Source: Gracilibacteraceae bacterium (GTDB lineage Bacteria > Bacillota > Desulfitobacteriia > Desulfitobacteriales > Syntrophobotulaceae). From it: a DNA stretch of 13,486 nt. The stretch covers positions 1 to 13,486 of the forward strand of contig JAIRRL010000116.1 in assembly GCA_031255985.1 (NCBI GenBank), given 5' to 3'. The notes under the pieces are model-generated. The model saw only the letters and a list, made by a program, of their open reading frames with translations. It had not been told where the DNA came from and made no database searches. The translations under genes and the position numbers were made by a program. This document shows, one piece after another, positions 1-6,658 of the stretch. Each line of letters begins with the position of its first letter. Within the stretch, counting starts at the first letter, position 1.

Positions 1-1406
1 GCGGCGACAAGGACTATCCCGTCGATTATTCTCCTCTGAATATTCAGGGTTACGCGATGGGGGCGGAAGGTCTGCCGGCGGATGTGGAAGCCGGCCCGGA
101 CACGGCGCGTTTTCCTCTGGTTTCGACGGAAACCGCCTATGGCTGGGATAAGAAAGTGAAGATGAGCGTTCCGATTTTTACCGGCGCCCTCGGCTCTACG
201 GATATCGCCCGCAAGAACTGGGAGCATTTCGCGGTCGGCGCGGCTATTTCCGGCGTGACCATCGTCTGCGGCGAAAACGTCTGCGGCATCGACCCGGCTT
301 TGGAGCTTGACAGTAACAAAAAAGTCGTCAAGGCCCCCGATATGGACAGGCGCATTGAGGATTACCGGCGCTACCACTGCGGTTACGGCGAAATTTTGAT
401 TCAGATGAACGTGGAGGACACGAACCTCGGCGTCGCCGAATACATTATCAACCGGCACAAAATCGAGACCATCGAGCTGAAATGGGGACAAGGCGCCAAA
501 TGTATCGGCGGGGAAATCAAGGTTTCTTCGCTGGAACGGGCGCTGGAACTGCAGCGCCGCGGCTATATCGTCACCCCCGACCCCTCCGACCCGATCATCC
601 AGGCCTCCTTTCAGGCCGGCGCGATCAAGGAGTTCGAGCGGCACAGCCGCCTGGGTTTTGTGACGGAAGAAAGCTTCATGCGGGAAGTGGAACGCCTGCG
701 CGCTCTCGGCTTCAAGCGCATCACCCTGAAAACCGGCGCCTACAGCCTGCGGGAGCTGGCCATGGCTCTGAAATTCTCATCCAAAGCCCATATCGACCTC
801 CTGACGATCGACGGCGCGCCGGGCGGCACGGGTATGAGTCCCTGGCGCATGATGGAGGAATGGGGCGTTCCCTCCCTTTATCTGCACAGCGCGGCTTATG
901 AGTACGCTTCCATTTTGGCGGAGCAGGGCGAGCGCGTGCCGGATCTGGCTTTTGCCGGCGGCTTCAGCTCTGAGGACGGCGTGTTCAAGGCGCTGGCTCT
1001 CGGCGCTCCTTATGCCAAGGCCGTCTGCATGGGCCGGGCCTTGATGATTCCGGGCATGGTCGGCAAAAACATCGAGCAGTGGCTGAAAAACAACGATCTG
1101 CCCAAGACGGTTTCCGATTTCGGCCGGACGCCGGAGGAAATTTTTGTAAATTACGAAAAAGTCAAAGACATCGTCGGCGCCCAGGAAATCAAGAATATCC
1201 CGCTCGGCGCCATCGGTATTTACAGTTACGCGGACAAGATCAAGGTGGGTTTGCAGCAGCTTATGGCCGGCGCCCGCAAATTCAATCTGGCGACTCTGAC
1301 GCGGCGGGAACTCATGTCGCTGACGGAGGAATGCGCCAAGATAACGGGGATCCCGTATCTTCTGGACTGCTACCGGGAAGAAGCGCTGGCGATTTTGCGG
1401 GGCTGA
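1..1406 (+). CDS. Glutamate synthase-like FMN-binding protein (5' end outside window)
   Basis: The reading frame is open from the window edge (first full codon at base 3), so the ATG at 57 is probably internal and the true start lies upstream. The protein resembles the FMN-binding (beta/alpha)8 domain of glutamate synthase (GltS large subunit, PF01645). Visible blocks are an N-terminal VPIFTGALGS segment, a WGQGAK..GGE segment, IDGAPGGTGMSP (equivalent to the GltS GGTGASP phosphate/FMN-binding loop), and a C-terminal AGGF...ALALGA block for the barrel end. After the barrel end the GltS cysteine cluster (C-x5-C-P type, ligating 3Fe-4S) is absent; the sequence reads CMGRALMIPGMVG instead. No glutaminase domain is visible in this part. 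It is therefore a stand-alone glutamate-synthase-related oxidoreductase; its substrate cannot be assigned. The downstream gene is 113 bases away behind a strong inverted repeat, so it is probably a separate unit. The family call is secure, the physiological role is not. Confidence 0.85.
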   Translation, partial: GDKDYPVDYSPLNIQGYAMGAEGLPADVEAGPDTARFPLVSTETAYGWDKKVKMSVPIFTGALGSTDIARKNWEHFAVGAAISGVTIVCGENVCGIDPALELDSNKKVVKAPDMDRRIEDYRRYHCGYGEILIQMNVEDTNLGVAEYIINRHKIETIELKWGQGAKCIGGEIKVSSLERALELQRRGYIVTPDPSDPIIQASFQAGAIKEFERHSRLGFVTEESFMREVERLRALGFKRITLKTGAYSLRELAMALKFSSKAHIDLLTIDGAPGGTGMSPWRMMEEWGVPSLYLHSAAYEYASILAEQGERVPDLAFAGGFSSEDGVFKALALGAPYAKAVCMGRALMIPGMVGKNIEQWLKNNDLPKTVSDFGRTPEEIFVNYEKVKDIVGAQEIKNIPLGAIGIYSYADKIKVGLQQLMAGARKFNLATLTRRELMSLTEECAKITGIPYLLDCYREEALAILRG

Positions 1407-1414
1407 GTTTTCGC

Positions 1415-1474
1415 TTACAGGCGGGGCGGGCCAAAGCGGAGCAAGGCAAGGCGAAGCTGCCCGCCTCGCTGTAA
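1415..1474. repeat. Long imperfect inverted repeat (stem-loop) between genes
   Basis: The left arm 1415-1431 pairs with the right arm 1459-1474. GGCGGGC (1425-1431) matches GCCCGCC (1459-1465) perfectly. The pairing then continues outward through one G-T wobble, three G-C/C-G pairs, a bulged G at 1420, and TTACA/TGTAA. That gives about 16 base pairs around a 27-base purine-rich loop. The 3' flank is A-rich rather than T-rich on the + strand, and there is no T-run on the minus strand either, so it is not a standard intrinsic terminator. It may protect the 3' end of the upstream mRNA or be a dispersed REP-like element. Confidence 0.5.
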
Positions 1475-1479
1475 AAATA

Positions 1480-1488
1480 TGGTAAAAT
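1480..1488 (+). promoter_or_regulatory. Possible extended -10 promoter for the hemerythrin gene
   Basis: TGGTAAAAT fits the extended -10 pattern (TGn followed by a 5/6 match to TATAAT). It lies about 30 bases before the ATG at 1520. No convincing -35 is seen at the expected distance, where the sequence is the right arm of the inverted repeat. This is a weak call. Confidence 0.3.
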
Positions 1489-1519
1489 GCGGCTTTGGGC
1501 TGAGAGGGAGGGTTTGGCA

Positions 1520-2371
1520 ATGGGGATGTGGAAAGATTCTTACGCTGTCGGCCATGATCTTATCGACAGCCAGCACAAGGAACTGTTTCGCATGACTGAC
1601 GATCTGGGGGAGGCGCTGCAGCGGCAGGACGGGGACGGCCCCGCCGCCTGCGCGCGGGCGGTGGCTTTTCTCAAGGATTATGTGGTGAAGCATTTCGCGG
1701 ATGAGGAAGCTTTGCAGGCGTCTCTGGGATATGCCGGCCTGGAAGCGCATCGCCGTCTGCATCGAGATTTTGTGGCTACGGTGCTGGAATACGAAAAAGA
1801 GCTGATAGCCAGCAATTTTGACAATAAGGTCGCGCAGCGGTTCGCGGGCAAATTGATCGGCTGGCTGATTTACCATGTGGTGGGTGAGGACGGAAAAATA
1901 ACCGGCGCCATCAGCGCCGCCGCGCCCGCCCAGTCGTCTTCCGCGCCTTTTATCACCTGTTTTGCCGACAGCGCCCGCGAAGTGCTGGGCCAAATGCTGG
2001 ACGCCGCCGTGGAAATAACGCCGGAACCGCCGGCGCCCCTCGGCGACAAGAGCGATATCAGCGTCAGCGTCGGCATCGTCGGCGACAAACCCGGCAGCGC
2101 CGAGTTTGTCTTTCCCCTGGTGACGGCTTTGCGCGTCGTCCAGACTTTGACCATGATGCCGGCGGCTGATTTCGGCGAAATGACGGAGTCCGCCCTGCGC
2201 GAAATCGCGAATATCATCAGCGGCAACGCCGCTTCCCGGATCGCCGAGACCGGCTGCGCCTGCGACATCACCACGCCCAAACTTTTCCGGGGCCAGCGGC
2301 CCCTTCCCGCCGACGGCAAGGTGATAAAAAGCGATTTTGGATCGCTGGCCGTCTTTATCGCCGACGCCTAA
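1520..2371 (+). CDS. Bacteriohemerythrin fused to a CheX/CheC-type phosphatase domain
   Basis: The 283-aa protein starts at the ATG at 1520, which follows GAGGGAGG (1505-1512) at a normal distance; an in-frame ATG at 1487 lacks such a site. Residues 1-127 form a bacteriohemerythrin domain with all seven di-iron ligands in order: H19 (DSQHKEL), H58 and E62 (HFADEE), H77 and H81 (HRRLH), H119 and D124 (HVVGED). Such domains bind O2 reversibly, or sense O2/NO or carry iron. Residues ~143-283 resemble CheX/CheC-family CheY-P phosphatases: a conserved start, a helix carrying E228-x2-N231 (REIANIISGN), and a DITTPKLFRG segment. In this family the Glu and Asn of the E-x2-N motif act on phospho-CheY. 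A short Ala/Pro/Ser linker joins the halves. There is no signal peptide or membrane segment, so it is cytoplasmic. The inferred role is an oxygen- or redox-responsive modulator of chemotaxis signalling. The hemerythrin call is very firm; the CheX call is good from motifs. Confidence 0.88.
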   Translation: MGMWKDSYAVGHDLIDSQHKELFRMTDDLGEALQRQDGDGPAACARAVAFLKDYVVKHFADEEALQASLGYAGLEAHRRLHRDFVATVLEYEKELIASNFDNKVAQRFAGKLIGWLIYHVVGEDGKITGAISAAAPAQSSSAPFITCFADSAREVLGQMLDAAVEITPEPPAPLGDKSDISVSVGIVGDKPGSAEFVFPLVTALRVVQTLTMMPAADFGEMTESALREIANIISGNAASRIAETGCACDITTPKLFRGQRPLPADGKVIKSDFGSLAVFIADA

Positions 2372-2376
2372 AATCA

Positions 2377-2408
2377 GGAAACGGGACGCCGGGCGGCGTC
2401 CCGTTTCC
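2377..2408 (+). terminator. Perfect 14-bp hairpin after the hemerythrin gene
   Basis: Arms 2377-2390 and 2395-2408 are exact reverse complements of 14 bases with a 4-base GGGC loop, starting 5 bases after the stop. No T-run follows; the next 10 bases are the G-rich ribosome binding site of the next gene. It could be a factor-assisted terminator, or an intercistronic hairpin that stabilises the upstream message or separates expression of the two genes. Confidence 0.45.
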
Positions 2409-2425
2409 GCGGGGGAGGGCTTGCC

Positions 2426-3520
2426 TTGAAGCGGGAACACTGGACTATTGCGTTTTTTGTTTTGATTATCGGCGGCTTCTTTCTGCTGAACCGCCTGATT
2501 CCGCCGCCGGAATTTTCCGCGAGCGAGCGGCGTTTGCTGGCTCAAATGCCGGAATTAAGCGCCGCTTCTGTGTTGAGCGGCGCTTTTATGGCGGATTTTG
2601 AGGATTACGCCGCGGACAGTTTCGCTTTTCGCGACGGCTGGCGCGCGCTCAAGGCGGCCTCTGTTTTCGGCGTTTTCCGCCAGACGGACAAATCCGGCCT
2701 TTACTACAGCGAAGCGGCGGGCGCGGGCAAAATAGAAAAACTAAACGAATCTTCCCTCGCGCGCGTCGCGGGGAAAATCAAGCTGCTCGCGGCGGGGCTG
2801 GACGGCTGCCGCCTTTATTATTCCTTCATTCCGGACAAGAGCGTTTACGCCGGGCGCAACCTGCCGGGGTTTGAGCCGGAGACGGCCCGCCGGCGCCTGG
2901 CGGAGGTTTTGGGCGATGGCCTTACTTATATCGACCTTGTTTCCGCCTTGAGGGGGGAAGATTTTTACCGTTCGGATCTGCACTGGGATCAGTCCCGTCT
3001 CGGAGAGGCGCTGACCGTTTTGGGCGAGAGCATGGGCTTTACCCCCGCCGCTTCCTTTGAGGCGGAGGTATTGGGAGATTTTACCGGCGTTTACGCCGGT
3101 CAGCTGGCCCTGCCCCTTGCTCCCGACCGGATGACGGTCATGACGGCGGCGGCGCTGACGGAAGCCGAGGCGCTTTACCTGGGCGAGGACGGGCGCTTCA
3201 CTCCCGGAGCGCTTTACGACCGGGAAGCTTTTGCCGGGCGCGATCCCTACGATGTTTTTTTGCGGGGGGCGCAGCCGGTCGTCGTTCTGAACAACCCGGC
3301 GGGGCCGGCGGACAAGGAGCTTTATCTTTTCCGCGACTCGTTCGGCTCCAGCCTGGCGCCGTTGCTCCTGCCCTCGTATTCCCGCGTGACTTTGATTGAT
3401 CTGCGCTATATCGACAGCCGCGCCCTGGATCAGTACGTCAGTTTCCGGCCGGGCGCGGACGCGCTTTTTCTATACAGCTCCCAAATCCTGAACAACGAAA
3501 CCGTTTTGCTCGTCCGCTAA
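2426..3520 (+). CDS. DHHW/AlgX-like membrane-anchored SGNH-type protein
   Basis: The 364-aa protein starts at TTG 2426 after GGGGGAGG (2411-2418), 7 bases upstream. Residues ~7-24 form one hydrophobic membrane anchor, placing the rest outside the cytoplasm. The region after it (EFSASERRLLAQMPELS, then FMADFEDYAADSFAFRDGW) is typical of the Firmicutes DHHW family, related to the alginate O-acetyltransferases AlgJ/AlgX. The signature DHHW is DLHW here (D184, H186), and RDSFGSSLAPLL supplies the likely catalytic serine S305. This gives the Asp-x-His plus Ser arrangement used by AlgX-type SGNH acetyltransferases, with VTLIDLRYID behind it as in the family. Relatives usually act with an MBOAT (AlgI-like) acyl carrier to acetylate exported polysaccharide; no MBOAT gene is present in this window. 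The polymer modified is unknown. The family call is firm, the activity is inferred. Confidence 0.82.
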   Translation: MKREHWTIAFFVLIIGGFFLLNRLIPPPEFSASERRLLAQMPELSAASVLSGAFMADFEDYAADSFAFRDGWRALKAASVFGVFRQTDKSGLYYSEAAGAGKIEKLNESSLARVAGKIKLLAAGLDGCRLYYSFIPDKSVYAGRNLPGFEPETARRRLAEVLGDGLTYIDLVSALRGEDFYRSDLHWDQSRLGEALTVLGESMGFTPAASFEAEVLGDFTGVYAGQLALPLAPDRMTVMTAAALTEAEALYLGEDGRFTPGALYDREAFAGRDPYDVFLRGAQPVVVLNNPAGPADKELYLFRDSFGSSLAPLLLPSYSRVTLIDLRYIDSRALDQYVSFRPGADALFLYSSQILNNETVLLVR

Positions 3521-3541
3521 GCGGGAAAGCGGGACTTGTAG

Positions 3542-3565
3542 AGCGCGTAGGGGCGCTTGATTTTT
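3542..3565 (+). terminator. Weak intrinsic terminator candidate after the DHHW gene
   Basis: AGCGC (3542-3546) pairs with GCGCT (3553-3557) around a 6-base loop, and TTTTT follows at 3561-3565. The stem is only 5 bp and the T-run begins 3 bases late, so strength is doubtful. The position, between the DHHW stop and the next promoter, is right. Confidence 0.3.
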
Positions 3566-3568
3566 CTC

Positions 3569-3597
3569 TTGCGTTCCCTTCGCTTTAATCATATAAT
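3569..3597 (+). promoter_or_regulatory. Sigma-70/SigA-type promoter of the glycolytic operon
   Basis: TTGCGT (3569-3574), a 17-base spacer and a perfect TATAAT (3592-3597) form a strong candidate. The predicted transcript start is near 3604, giving a leader of about 75 bases before the TTG at 3679. It is the best promoter seen in the window and lies ahead of the unknown gene and tpiA-gpmI-eno. Confidence 0.75.
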
Positions 3598-3678
3598 AGA
3601 TATGAGGATTGCGTGAACTTCCCGGAGCGGGCTCAGGACTGGCCGATCCGGTGATAAACAAGCAGGGGAGGGGATTTT

Positions 3679-4164
3679 TTGCCTGATGCAAAAACGGAAA
3701 AAGTCCTGTGGACGCTGCTGGAGCGCGTTATCGCGGAAAACAGGCCGCATCGCTGGCGGGATCAGCTGAAGCAGTATAATCCCTACGAGGATATCAACGG
3801 GGATTATTATCGCGATAATATCAGGCTGTTGCATCCGTCGGAACTGGACGGATTCACCCGGACGCTGATAGAGGACGCTAATTATCGCAGCGAGGCGGAA
3901 AAAATCCTGGCCAATCTTTTGATTGACCCGGAAAAATCCAGGCAAATCAAAGGCGGCGGCTTTCTGGAGGGAGGCATATTCGGCATCAGTTACCTGTATT
4001 TGCTGCGCCGGGCTTTCGCCGAACTGAGGGCGGCGGAGACGGACGGCGCCCGCACCGCGGACGCCGAAACGGACGACGAAGCCTTTGACCGTTTCATCCG
4101 CAATCTGAGCGCGGACGCTTGCCTGACGGCCATCCGGGCTACCGCGCAGTCGGCAAAAACTTAA
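3679..4164 (+). CDS. Hypothetical 161-aa cytoplasmic protein, first gene of the glycolytic operon
   Basis: I do not recognise this protein. It begins at TTG 3679, 7 bases after GGAGG (3667-3671); no ATG or GTG in frame has a comparable site. The product has no signal peptide and no membrane segment. The first ~115 residues look mostly helical, with charged amphipathic stretches, an aromatic motif YNPYEDINGDYYRDN (~33-47), and a glycine-rich GGGFLEGGIFG turn (~92-102) followed by SYLYLLRRAF. A polar low-complexity linker (ETDGARTADAETDDE, ~119-133) leads to a short C-terminal helix. It lies directly behind the strong promoter at 3569-3597 and 86 bases before tpiA, a place where many Firmicutes carry a regulator (cggR), gapA or pgk. 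It has no visible DNA-binding motif and is not like those genes. A link to glycolysis is only suggested by co-transcription. Confidence 0.75.
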   Translation: MPDAKTEKVLWTLLERVIAENRPHRWRDQLKQYNPYEDINGDYYRDNIRLLHPSELDGFTRTLIEDANYRSEAEKILANLLIDPEKSRQIKGGGFLEGGIFGISYLYLLRRAFAELRAAETDGARTADAETDDEAFDRFIRNLSADACLTAIRATAQSAKT

Positions 4165-4166
4165 AA

Positions 4167-4182
4167 GCCGGCTTTAGCCGGC
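4167..4182 (+). other. Short GC-rich hairpin between the unknown gene and tpiA
   Basis: GCCGGC (4167-4172) and GCCGGC (4177-4182) pair around a TTTA loop right after the stop. More self-complementary CGGCCG-type sequence follows up to ~4217. There is no T-run, so read-through into tpiA is expected. It could act as an mRNA processing or stability element that sets different levels for the first gene and tpiA. Confidence 0.35.
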
Positions 4183-4250
4183 CGCCTGAGCGACGGCCGA
4201 ACCGGCCGCCGGGCCGATTTGAAGAAAATAAAAAACAGCAGGGGGTATAA

Positions 4251-5021
4251 ATGGTTAAGCGCGTCCCGTTTATCGCGGGCAATTGGAAAATGAACAAACT
4301 CACGGGGGAGGCCCAGGCTTTCGCCCGTGAATTCAAGGCTCTGACGCGGGAGTTTGCGGGCGTCGACATCGCGATTTGCGCCCCTTTCACCTGTCTGACC
4401 GTTTTGCGGGACGAACTTCAGGGCGGGCCGATTTTGCTCGGAGCCCAGAACATGTTTTATGAGCAAAGCGGCGCTTATACCGGGGAAATATCGCCGGCGA
4501 TGATTCTGGACGCCGGTTGCGCCGCCGTGATCATCGGTCATTCCGAGCGGCGGGAAATCATCGGGGAAACGGATGAAACCGTGGCCCGGAAAACGCGCCT
4601 GGCCCTGGAAGCGGGGCTGCGGCCCATCGTTTGCGTCGGGGAAACTTTGGCGGTGCGCGAAGAGAAGCGGGCCGTCCCCCATGTGCGCGCCCAGGTGGAA
4701 AAAGCCCTGGCCGGGCTTGGCCCGGACGACCTGAGCCGCGTGACCGTAGCCTATGAGCCTATTTGGGCTATCGGTACAGGCCGGACGGCCACGGCCGCCG
4801 ACGCGCAGGAAATCTGCGCCCTCGTCCGGGGGACGATCGCCGGCCTCGCCGGCGCGGCGGCCGCGGAAAAGACGCGCGTCCTCTACGGCGGCAGCGTCAA
4901 AGCGGACAATATTGCCGAACTGCTTGGCACGGGAGATATAGACGGCGCTTTGGTGGGAGGCGCGAGCCTGAACGCGGCGGACTTCGCCGAATTGATCCGC
5001 CGGGCGCTGGTGGCGGTGTGA
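4251..5021 (+). CDS. tpiA: Triose-phosphate isomerase
   Basis: This cytoplasmic enzyme interconverts dihydroxyacetone phosphate and glyceraldehyde 3-phosphate. The 256-aa length is normal. All active-site elements are visible: N11 and K13 (GNWKMN), the electrophile H97 in GHSERR, the catalytic base E169 in AYEPIWAIGTG, the flexible loop 6 running on through GRTAT, the YGGSV phosphate-binding turn at 212-216, and VGGASL at 235-240. The ATG at 4251 follows AGGGGG closely. The gene overlaps gpmI by 4 bases (GTGA), so the two are translationally coupled. The gapA and pgk genes that often precede tpiA in Firmicutes are not in this window. Confidence 0.98.
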   Translation: MVKRVPFIAGNWKMNKLTGEAQAFAREFKALTREFAGVDIAICAPFTCLTVLRDELQGGPILLGAQNMFYEQSGAYTGEISPAMILDAGCAAVIIGHSERREIIGETDETVARKTRLALEAGLRPIVCVGETLAVREEKRAVPHVRAQVEKALAGLGPDDLSRVTVAYEPIWAIGTGRTATAADAQEICALVRGTIAGLAGAAAAEKTRVLYGGSVKADNIAELLGTGDIDGALVGGASLNAADFAELIRRALVAV

Positions 5022-6583
5022 AACCGCTGCTGCTGGTTATCCTGGACGGGTTTGGCTGGTCGGATCAAAGCGAGGGCAACGCTATCCGCGCCGCCCGGAT
5101 GCCCGCCTGGGACAGGCTGCGCCGGACTTACCCCCATACGCTGCTCCAGGCCTCCGGCCTGGCGGTCGGCCTGCCGGAAGGGCAGATGGGAAACTCCGAA
5201 GTCGGGCATCTGAACATCGGCGCCGGCCGCGTCGTTTATCAGGAACTGACCCGCATTGACCGCGCCATCGCCGACGGCTCCTGGCAAAAAAACGCCGTTT
5301 TGGGCGCGGCCATGGACAAAGCGGCCGCCGGCGGCGCTTTGCATTTACTCGGTCTTTTATCGGACGGCGGCGTCCACTCACATAACACTCATCTTTACGC
5401 CCTGCTCCGCCTCGCCGTAGCGCGGGGGGTGAAAAATATTTATGTCCACGCGATCCTGGACGGTCGGGACACGCTGCCGCGCAGCGCTCCCGCTTTTTTG
5501 GCCGCCCTGGAGGCGGAGCTGGGCGCTCTGGGCCGGGGCCGCCTGGCGACGCTTTGCGGGCGTTATTACGCGATGGATCGCGATAAACGCTGGGAGCGCG
5601 TGGCCAAAGCCTACAACTTATATACGGCCGGCGCCGGGGAAAGCGCCGCCGGCGCCCTCCAGACAATGGAAGATTCTTACAGCAAAGGCGTGACGGACGA
5701 ATTTCTGCCGCCGACCCGGCTGGCCGGAAGCGGCGCGGGCGGCGGCGGCTTGACGGGCGGCGGCGCGGGCGCGGACGGCCTGATGCGGGACGGCGACAGC
5801 GTCATTTGTTTCAATTTTCGCGCCGACCGGGCGCGCGAAATCGTCGCCGCCCTGACCCAGCCGGATTTCAGCGGGTTTGCCCGGCCCGTCTTCCCGCGTC
5901 TGCACATGACCTGCCTGACTGAATATGATCCTGTTTTTAATTTGCCCGCGGCTTTTCCGCCGGAAGACTTGCCGGACACCTTGGGGCATGTGCTGGCCGT
6001 CGCCGGCTGGCCGCAGCTCCGCCTGGCGGAAACGGAAAAATACGCGCATGTGACCTTTTTCTTCAACGGCGGGCGTGAGGAACCTGAGGTAGGGGAGGAT
6101 CGGATTCTCATCCCCTCGCCCGCAGTGGCGACTTACGACCTGCAGCCGGAGATGAGCGCCCGCGCGGTGACGGACGCGGCGCTCGCCGCCCTGGCCAAGG
6201 ACTGTTACCCGGTTATCATCATAAATTTTGCCAATCCGGATATGGTGGGACATACGGGAGTGATGGCCGCGGCCGTCCGGGCGGCGGAAACCGTGGACGA
6301 GTGTTTGGAGCGGCTTTGCACCCCGGTGCTGGCCGGCGGCGGCGCGATTCTCGTCACCGCCGACCACGGCAACGCCGAACAAATGACCGACCCGGCGACC
6401 GGCGATCCTTATACGGCCCACACCACCAATCCCGTCCCCTTCGTCCTGGCGGGCGACGCCTGGCGGGGGGCCGGACTCCGCCGGGACGGCGCTCTCGCGG
6501 ATATTGCTCCCACCATGCTTGAAATACTGGGTCTGCCTCAGCCCGCCGCCATGAGCGGCCGGAGCCTGCTGGCGCGGGTTTGA
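5018..6583 (+). CDS. gpmI: 2,3-bisphosphoglycerate-independent phosphoglycerate mutase
   Basis: This cytoplasmic Mn-dependent enzyme interconverts 3- and 2-phosphoglycerate. The GTG at 5018 overlaps the tpiA stop (GTGA) and begins MKPLLLVILDGFG, the normal family N-terminus; the frame is open further upstream, but that part is only a shadow of tpiA. The 521-aa protein has the alkaline-phosphatase-fold metal and phosphoserine sites: D10, S60 in MGNSEVGH, H120 in GVHSH, DGRD (148-151), FRADRARE (267-274), K341, NPDMVGHTG (D408, H412), TADHGN (D449, H450) and H468 in AHTTNP. One oddity is a Gly/Ala-rich insert at about residues 236-253, between TDEFLPPT and DGDSVICFNF, where most family members have a short loop. 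It sits opposite the catalytic residues on the linear map and should be a surface loop. Translation appears coupled to tpiA. Confidence 0.97.
   Translation: MKPLLLVILDGFGWSDQSEGNAIRAARMPAWDRLRRTYPHTLLQASGLAVGLPEGQMGNSEVGHLNIGAGRVVYQELTRIDRAIADGSWQKNAVLGAAMDKAAAGGALHLLGLLSDGGVHSHNTHLYALLRLAVARGVKNIYVHAILDGRDTLPRSAPAFLAALEAELGALGRGRLATLCGRYYAMDRDKRWERVAKAYNLYTAGAGESAAGALQTMEDSYSKGVTDEFLPPTRLAGSGAGGGGLTGGGAGADGLMRDGDSVICFNFRADRAREIVAALTQPDFSGFARPVFPRLHMTCLTEYDPVFNLPAAFPPEDLPDTLGHVLAVAGWPQLRLAETEKYAHVTFFFNGGREEPEVGEDRILIPSPAVATYDLQPEMSARAVTDAALAALAKDCYPVIIINFANPDMVGHTGVMAAAVRAAETVDECLERLCTPVLAGGGAILVTADHGNAEQMTDPATGDPYTAHTTNPVPFVLAGDAWRGAGLRRDGALADIAPTMLEILGLPQPAAMSGRSLLARV
5731..5771 (+). repeat. 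In-frame 30-base-spaced direct repeat in the gpmI glycine-rich loop
   Basis: CGGCGCGGGCG occurs at 5731-5741 and again at 5761-5771, exactly 30 bases (10 codons) apart, within GGC-rich DNA. The repeat encodes the extra Gly/Ala residues of the mutase and suggests growth by slippage or local duplication. Confidence 0.5.
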
Positions 6584-6592
6584 GCGGAACCG

Positions 6593-6627
6593 GCCCCGGC
6601 CGGCCGGGAATTTAGGCCCGCCGGGGC
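6593..6627 (+). other. GC-rich stem-loop in the gpmI-eno gap
   Basis: GCCCCGG (6593-6599) pairs with CCGGGGC (6621-6627), with a further CGGG/CCCG pairing inside. It ends about 15 bases before the eno ribosome binding site. No T-run follows, so termination is unlikely. It could shield the 5' end of a processed eno message. Confidence 0.35.
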
Positions 6628-6658
6628 GAATGCGGCATAATGAAAGGAAGTGAATCAA

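Noticed and set aside
1487..1519. ATG 1487 as the hemerythrin start
   Set aside because: No ribosome binding site at proper distance; it overlaps the possible -10 element, and ATG 1520 follows GAGGGAGG and begins the conserved domain.
1415..2545. Long minus-strand open frame (376 codons) opposite the hemerythrin gene
   Set aside because: It is Arg/Gly/Ala-rich low-quality sequence opposite a gene with all its family motifs; long antisense frames are expected in GC-rich coding DNA.
4763..5017. Upstream extension of the gpmI frame into tpiA (85 codons)
   Set aside because: The extension is Arg/Gly-rich shadow of tpiA, and the family N-terminus MKPLLLVILDGFG begins at the coupled GTG 5018.
6650..6658. 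GTG start for enolase, three codons upstream
   Set aside because: It would overlap the AAAGGAAG ribosome binding site; ATG 6659 has correct spacing and gives the usual N-terminus.
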